Assembly: GCA_017795025.1 (NCBI GenBank)
Contig: CP051243.1
Coordinates: 2,628,897-2,692,896 of the forward strand
DNA: 64,000 bases
Source of the DNA: Flavobacteriales bacterium
Lineage (GTDB): Bacteria; Bacteroidota; Bacteroidia; Flavobacteriales; Schleiferiaceae
Direction: 5' to 3'
In this document: positions 58,578 to 64,000 of the stretch, piece after piece
Position numbering within the stretch: position 1 is the stretch's first letter
Layout of the letters: every line of letters starts with the position of its first letter
Position numbers and translations under genes: made by a program
The notes under the pieces: generated by a model
Databases searched by the model: none
Seen by the model: only the letters and a program-made list of their open reading frames with translations
Told to the model about the DNA's origin: nothing

Positions 58578-61500
58578 ATGAGAAAGGCATTATCTTACCT
58601 TTTCGGGCTCATGGTTTTAACCATGTGGCAACCAAAACTTCACGCCCAGTGTAATCCGGGGGAGAACGAATATGTAATAGAGGTTACCACCTTAGGGGCC
58701 ACCTCTTATCCATCAGAACTTCGTTGGGCAATCCTTGATGGGACGAACACTCAGATCGACACATCAAATAATCCAAGTTATTCTACCAACACGGTATACA
58801 CCAGTACCATTTGTTTAACAGATGGGGCCTCGTATACCTTTAGGGCTTATGATACCTATGGAGATGGCTGGAACGGCTGTACCTATAGGATTTACCGTTC
58901 TTGTGATAATAGTGTAGTTGCTGATAACGGTGGCGCTACTCCTGACAATGGCTCTGGCGGTTCGAATGATTTGGAGGTCTCGGAGGCCTTTAACGCTTTG
59001 TCGACCGCATGTCCGAGCTGTACCTTTCCCTCTGGTTTAGGAGCTTCAAATATCATGGCTACTTCTGCCGACCTAAACTGGACCGCAGGAGGTTCCGAAA
59101 CCCAATGGGATATCGAATACGGGGCGCAAGGGTTTACCCAAGGCGCTGGAACGACCGTTTCTGGAATTACCAGCAATCCATATACTTTAACAGGTTTGAG
59201 CTCCTCTACAGATTACGACTTTTACGTTCGTGCAGACTGTGGGGCGAATGGAACGAGCCCATGGGCGGGCCCTTTTTCTTTTAAAACAGCTTTTCAATGT
59301 CCAACGGGTGCAGTTTGTGGCACTTACACCTCTGGTGATATCGATACCGATAGAAGCTTCACTAGCTTAGGGGGTTCTTCCACCTGTGCCGGTAGCATGG
59401 TGTTAAACATTCCGGTAGGCGATTGGATCGACTCGGTTGATGTTTATTATGATATGTCGACCGCCTCAAATGGATGGATGTCGGAGCAACGATCTTGGTT
59501 AAACTGCCCAACAACCGGAAATGGTGAAGCAGCAATATACAGTGGTACAGGGAATGGCGGAACGATGTCTTATAACCGCAACAGCTTAAATATAGCTAAC
59601 ACTGCTATTGGCGCCGTTACTTTTGAACTGCACGCCGGTCGTACCTTTGGAGGAAGTGGTTGTAATGCCACTTATAATTTAGTGGATAATGGTACCTGGA
59701 TAGTGGTGGCTTACCATAGCCTTGCCCCTGCATGTACCCCCCCAAATTCATTAACAGCAAGCAATATTACTTCAAGTACTGCCGATTTAGGCTGGACCTC
59801 AACCGGTACGGAAACCCAATGGGATATTGAATACGGAGCTCAAGGCTTTACCCAAGGAGCAGGAACCACAGTTACTGGGGTAACTAGCAATCCTTACAAT
59901 TTAACAGGCCTATCGGCAAACACCGCTTATGATTTTTATGTAAGAGCAGATTGTGGTGGATCTACAAGCAACTGGACCGGTCCATATTCTTTTTCCACCC
60001 CATGTGTTACTCCAAATCCGGCGACCTTACCTTTCGTAGAGGATTTTGAGTCGATTAATGGAAGTAGCCAAACCGATGTGGCAATCACCTGTAATACCTC
60101 GGTTAATATTCAATACACTAATGATAACCAAGGACTAGGCCGAGCCAGATGGGGAACCAATGCCATTACCGCCATTTCAGGTTCAGGGGCAGTTACCTTA
60201 GACATGAACCCCAGTGGAACCTTTGTAACCAACTATTTAGAGTTTACGGTTAACCTAAGTTCCTACACAGCTAATACAGATCTGGAACTTTTATTCGATT
60301 ATCAAGACCATGGTGACGAAGATCAGGCTCAGGATAGCGTTTGGATTAGGGGCTCCTCCTCCGATTCATGGGTAGGGATTTATGATCTTAATCCCACGGC
60401 CCTTACTAATGGTACTACGGCAAATGTGGGACCAATTGACATTGATGCAGCACTTACTGCTGCGGGTCAAACAGTAAGTAGCACTTTCCAAATACGTTTC
60501 GGCCAAAACGATAACTTCCCTGCTACATCAACTACGGGTAGCGATGGATTTACCTTTGATAATATTACAGTTCGGCAAACGCCAAGCTGCTTGAAGCCGG
60601 ATAACCAATCGGCCTCTGGCCCAACAGCCTCCTCCTCAAACTTGTCTTGGACCGAAAACGGAACTGCCACGACGTGGATTATTGAATACGGTTTATCGGG
60701 TTTTTCTCAAGGAAGCGGTACCACAGTGGTTGTCAATAGCAATCCTTATACTCTAACTGGTCTTAGTGCTGATACAGAGTATGATTATTATGTAAGAGCC
60801 TTTTGTACTGTAGGTGATAGCTCTTTCTGGGAGGGACCTTATACTTTCCGTACAGCCTGTAACCCCTTTACAGCGCCCTATTCTCAAAACTTTGATGGGG
60901 AAACAGCACCGGCAGTGAACTCTTGCTGGACGGTGATAAACACAGTTAACTTGGCCCGTCTTCAAACCGATGCTACGCCTTTGGGTACTTCGGCAAACTC
61001 AGCGCCAAACGCGGTAGAGTTTTACAACTATACAGGAACAAACCCTAGCGATCAAATCTTGGTAAGCCCGATGTTCTCGGATTTTGATAATACCAAGCGG
61101 ATTAAGTTCTACCTCTACGATTACAGCAATACCTCGGATATGATTATTGGTACGATGAGTGACCCCAGTAATGCGGCCACCTTTACGCCTTTCGACACCA
61201 TTACCGAGGCTGATATGGATGATGATACCTGGGAGGAGTTTATTGTCAGCTTTGCTTCTTATACCGGAACGGATAAGTACGTGGCTTTTGCTCACGGTAT
61301 GAATACCACCTTCGACTATATCCATTTAGATGACTTTGTTTACGAAGACATTCCTTCCTGTCCAGATCCAACCTTATTGATGGGTTCTAACATTACGAGC
61401 TCTTCAGTAGACTTGGATTGGACCGAAAATGCCGGAGCAACAGCTTGGCAAGTTTCCTATGGTGCCAGCGGAACCACCGCAACTGCCGGAACAAAAGTTT

Positions 61501-64000
61501 TAGCCGGAACTAAACCATATACCCTATCCGGTTTAATGGATAACAGTACTTATGATATCTACCTACGGTCTATTTGTGCCCCGGGAGACACCAGCCCATG
61601 GACGGGACCTGTGAGTATCACAACACTGTGTAATGCCTTTGTCGCCCCTTGGAGCGAGAACTTCGATAATGGAGGGTCAATACCAAGCTGTTGGAATCAA
61701 GGCTCAGGAAATTCCGAAAACTGGAACTTTGGAACGAGTGCGCAGTATGGCCCAACTAGTGACAATACCAGTGGAAGCGGATATTTCGCTTGGATTGATG
61801 ATAGTTCCCCTCACAACACCAGCACGATTTTAGAGTCACCGTCGATTGACCTTACAGCTCTAACCGTGCCTATGTTGCGCTTTTACCTCTGGTCTGAGAA
61901 CCATGGAAACACCACCACCTTCTTACTTCATGTTGATGTGGATAATGGTTCGGGATGGGTTTTGGACAGCACTTTAGATATTGAAAATACGAGCTGGGAA
62001 TTGCAGAGCTTGGACTTTTCTGCTTATGCTGCTCAAACCATTCGCATTCGTTTCCGTGGCGAAGAAGTAGGGACAGGCTACCAAAAGGATATTGCCATTG
62101 ATGATGTTTCAATAATTGAAGCCCCAAACTGTCCGGAGCCATTCTCCTTAATGGCAAATAATATTACAGCCACTACTGCCGATTTATCTTGGACCGCAGG
62201 CGGAACAGAAACCGCTTGGGATATTGAAATTGGCCTCAAAGGATTTACGCCAACCGGAACGCCAACCACCGCAGGGGTTACCAATCCTTATAACGCAACT
62301 GGCCTATCCGGCGCTACTGCTTATGAATATTACGTTCGTGCTGCTTGTGGTGGTACGGATGGCAATAGTACCTGGGCGGGGCCTTTTGAGTTTACTACCG
62401 CCTTACCTAGTCCAAGAACCATTAATTGTACAAGCGGGTTTGCCTCGGCCGTTCTTTCACAAGAATGGGACGCTCAAAGCGGTTGGACAGCCACTCCAAG
62501 TTTTGGAAGCGGAAGTACCGCTAGAAGATGGAACATTAACTCGGGAGGGACAACCAGTGGATCAACCGGTCCTAACGGGGCCCATTCCGGAAGTAACTAT
62601 GTTTACTTTGAAACGAGCTCTGGTTCAGGTACAGTTGGAACCTTGGTAAGTCCCGCTATCGACCTTACTGGTTCGGTGAACTTTGCTGAGCTTTCATTTT
62701 GGCTACATGCCTACGGAGCCACAACAGGGACCCTTGAAGTAGGGGTGGCAACTTCTTCAACCGGACCCTTTACCAACTTATTAAGCTCAAATGGACAAAT
62801 ACAGACCTCTAATGCCGAGGCTTGGACAAATGTGGGTGTAAACCTAGACGCTTATGTGGGTCAAACCATCTACCTAGAGTTTAAGTATACCATGGGCTCT
62901 AGCTTTACGGGTGACTTGGCCTTAGACTTAATTGAGGTGAATACTTGTGTAAGTTGTCCGGCGCCTTCGGCCTTTACAACCGATACGGTTCAAATTACGG
63001 AAGCAACCCTTTCTTGGACCGAAAATGGAACTTCGACTACATGGTTAGTAGAACATGGACCCTCAGGGTTTACTCCAGGAAGCGGTACCGAAGTGAGCAC
63101 AGGTTCTAACCCTTACACCATCACAGGCTTAACCGAGAATACCGCTTATGATGTTTATTTAAGATCCTTTTGTGCGGTAGGCGATACCAGCACGCGAGTA
63201 GGGCCTTTAAGCTTTACCACGCTCTGTGCCTTAATTAATACGTTCCCATACACCCAAAACTTTGATGGGCTCACCCCCAACAATGGTTCGGTGGTTTGTG
63301 CAACTACTGATAATCTTGGTGATTGTTGGTCGAATGAAGGAAATTCTGATGATAAGGATTGGATTCCACGCAGCGTAGGAACAGGCTCATCCAATACGGG
63401 TCCATCGAGTGATAACACGGGTGGCGGCAACTACCTCTTTATTGAAACGAGTGGTTGTTACAATCAGAATGCCGATCTATATAGTCCGGTATTCGACTTC
63501 ACCACCAATACCGCTCCGCGAATCCGCTACTATTATCATATGTACGGTGCGGCAATGGGCTCACTCGAATTAGCCTATTCTACCGATAGCGGCGCTACAT
63601 GGTCGGCTCCCATTGCTAGTGTTTCTGGAGATCAAGGAAACAACTGGAATCAAGATGGAGCTTTAATTCTAAGCTTAGCGGGTGAAAACGCGGTTATCTT
63701 CCGCTTTAGGGCGACTTCGGGCACGAGCCTTACTAGCGACTTAGCAATCGATGACATCATCGTAGATCAGGCTCCTCAAGATGAGGTGGGCGTAACCAAT
63801 ATTGCCATTGCTGGCGATGGTTGTGGAACCAATCAAGTGGTAACCGCTACCATTGGTAATTTCGGAGCCGCAACGCAAACCAGTATTCCAGTTTCCTATG
63901 AAGTAAATGGCAATACCATTTCGGCTACATGGACGGGTAGTTTAGCGCCAGGAGCAAGCACCACCTACGCATTTACTCCAACCATTGACGCTAGTGCCGC
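58578..64000 (+). CDS. Giant secreted FN3/MAM-like repeat protein (3' end missing)
   Basis: Partial surface or secreted protein; the frame stays open from ATG 58578 through the window end, more than 1800 codons. A signal peptide (1-24, ending LHAQ) precedes a domain with TYGDGWNGC. Six fibronectin III-like modules start near 59037, 59741, 60593, 61367, 62127 and 62964, with patterns such as ATSADLNWTAGGSETQWDIEYG. They alternate with jelly-roll/MAM-like modules (GYFAWIDDSS, DLAIDDIIVDQ). A CARDB-like domain begins near 63786 (DEVGVTNIAIAG). Such proteins usually end in a T9SS sorting domain, not visible here. Adhesion or polymer binding is likely. Confidence 0.85.
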   Translation, partial: MRKALSYLFGLMVLTMWQPKLHAQCNPGENEYVIEVTTLGATSYPSELRWAILDGTNTQIDTSNNPSYSTNTVYTSTICLTDGASYTFRAYDTYGDGWNGCTYRIYRSCDNSVVADNGGATPDNGSGGSNDLEVSEAFNALSTACPSCTFPSGLGASNIMATSADLNWTAGGSETQWDIEYGAQGFTQGAGTTVSGITSNPYTLTGLSSSTDYDFYVRADCGANGTSPWAGPFSFKTAFQCPTGAVCGTYTSGDIDTDRSFTSLGGSSTCAGSMVLNIPVGDWIDSVDVYYDMSTASNGWMSEQRSWLNCPTTGNGEAAIYSGTGNGGTMSYNRNSLNIANTAIGAVTFELHAGRTFGGSGCNATYNLVDNGTWIVVAYHSLAPACTPPNSLTASNITSSTADLGWTSTGTETQWDIEYGAQGFTQGAGTTVTGVTSNPYNLTGLSANTAYDFYVRADCGGSTSNWTGPYSFSTPCVTPNPATLPFVEDFESINGSSQTDVAITCNTSVNIQYTNDNQGLGRARWGTNAITAISGSGAVTLDMNPSGTFVTNYLEFTVNLSSYTANTDLELLFDYQDHGDEDQAQDSVWIRGSSSDSWVGIYDLNPTALTNGTTANVGPIDIDAALTAAGQTVSSTFQIRFGQNDNFPATSTTGSDGFTFDNITVRQTPSCLKPDNQSASGPTASSSNLSWTENGTATTWIIEYGLSGFSQGSGTTVVVNSNPYTLTGLSADTEYDYYVRAFCTVGDSSFWEGPYTFRTACNPFTAPYSQNFDGETAPAVNSCWTVINTVNLARLQTDATPLGTSANSAPNAVEFYNYTGTNPSDQILVSPMFSDFDNTKRIKFYLYDYSNTSDMIIGTMSDPSNAATFTPFDTITEADMDDDTWEEFIVSFASYTGTDKYVAFAHGMNTTFDYIHLDDFVYEDIPSCPDPTLLMGSNITSSSVDLDWTENAGATAWQVSYGASGTTATAGTKVLAGTKPYTLSGLMDNSTYDIYLRSICAPGDTSPWTGPVSITTLCNAFVAPWSENFDNGGSIPSCWNQGSGNSENWNFGTSAQYGPTSDNTSGSGYFAWIDDSSPHNTSTILESPSIDLTALTVPMLRFYLWSENHGNTTTFLLHVDVDNGSGWVLDSTLDIENTSWELQSLDFSAYAAQTIRIRFRGEEVGTGYQKDIAIDDVSIIEAPNCPEPFSLMANNITATTADLSWTAGGTETAWDIEIGLKGFTPTGTPTTAGVTNPYNATGLSGATAYEYYVRAACGGTDGNSTWAGPFEFTTALPSPRTINCTSGFASAVLSQEWDAQSGWTATPSFGSGSTARRWNINSGGTTSGSTGPNGAHSGSNYVYFETSSGSGTVGTLVSPAIDLTGSVNFAELSFWLHAYGATTGTLEVGVATSSTGPFTNLLSSNGQIQTSNAEAWTNVGVNLDAYVGQTIYLEFKYTMGSSFTGDLALDLIEVNTCVSCPAPSAFTTDTVQITEATLSWTENGTSTTWLVEHGPSGFTPGSGTEVSTGSNPYTITGLTENTAYDVYLRSFCAVGDTSTRVGPLSFTTLCALINTFPYTQNFDGLTPNNGSVVCATTDNLGDCWSNEGNSDDKDWIPRSVGTGSSNTGPSSDNTGGGNYLFIETSGCYNQNADLYSPVFDFTTNTAPRIRYYYHMYGAAMGSLELAYSTDSGATWSAPIASVSGDQGNNWNQDGALILSLAGENAVIFRFRATSGTSLTSDLAIDDIIVDQAPQDEVGVTNIAIAGDGCGTNQVVTATIGNFGAATQTSIPVSYEVNGNTISATWTGSLAPGASTTYAFTPTIDASA

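Noticed and set aside
59009-63430. Several short open frames on both strands between 59 and 63.4 kb
   Set aside because: All are shadows of the single long frame starting at 58578, which remains open to the window end and translates into FN3 and jelly-roll modules.
1-64000. Phage, integrative element or defence island
   Set aside because: No integrase, transposase, phage structural gene, restriction or other defence gene was recognised, and gene content is mostly core Bacteroidota.

Overview
The window is a chromosomal segment of a Bacteroidota bacterium, most likely a marine member of the Flavobacteriales (Cryomorphaceae/Schleiferiaceae-like). This rests on lineage-typical families (IPExxxVDY protein, DUF4175, DUF2911, DUF2490, PorW/SprE), a protein with a type IX secretion (T9SS) C-terminal sorting domain, Bacteroidota-type promoters (TAnnTTTG) and few Shine-Dalgarno sequences. 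Placement below order level is a guess. Gene density is very high. Nothing indicates a prophage, integrative element, CRISPR array or recognisable defence island.

Layout. 1-6.3 kb (minus strand): a probable operon of a solute symporter, GNAT acetyltransferase, M20 amidohydrolase, stand-alone alanine racemase, alanine/ornithine-type racemase and a GH20 hexosaminidase cut by the window edge. It looks like a module for amino-sugar, acyl-amino-acid and D-amino-acid use. 6.3-23 kb: mixed accessory and housekeeping genes: a hydrolase-like lipoprotein, rpiB, a MORN-like repeat protein, a Nudix hydrolase, DUF2911, a YceI-like protein, a TPR histidine kinase, a VIT1-type transporter, an ALDH7-like dehydrogenase, a MuiA-like protein, a cytochrome c-FTR1 iron permease, mpg, tRNA-Cys, folB and gltX. 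23-29.5 kb (plus strand): DUF4175, ybeY, mnmG and a methyltransferase, carrying three perfect copies of the ParB-binding centromere site parS. 29.5-41 kb: holB, pgk, cvpA, pheS, the minus-strand lipid/RNA/glycolysis operon acpP-fabF-rnc-IPExxxVDY-pyk-pterin dehydratase, then purN-rnhA and an M23 peptidase. 41-50 kb: porW/sprE (T9SS), bactofilin and an ATP synthase operon (atpZ/I, small membrane protein, atpB-E-F-H-A-G) lacking atpD and atpC. 50-53.3 kb: an NtrY-like kinase, enoyl-CoA hydratase, esterase and S4 protein. 53.3-64 kb: two large secreted proteins flanking an orphan LytTR response regulator. The second begins at 58578 and runs off the window as an open frame of more than 1800 codons.

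Most notable: (1) three exact parS palindromes within 1.9 kb around mnmG, one inside the coding sequence and one filling the mnmG/methyltransferase junction, which suggests the origin-proximal centromere region; (2) all ten convergent gene junctions are separated by 11 bp or less, and four interlock on a shared TTAA in which both stop codons overlap; (3) a duplicated 51-bp hairpin element after the T9SS-secreted protein; (4) the two-racemase cassette, whose alanine racemase has altered motif residues. I did not find a convincing wholly new multi-gene system.
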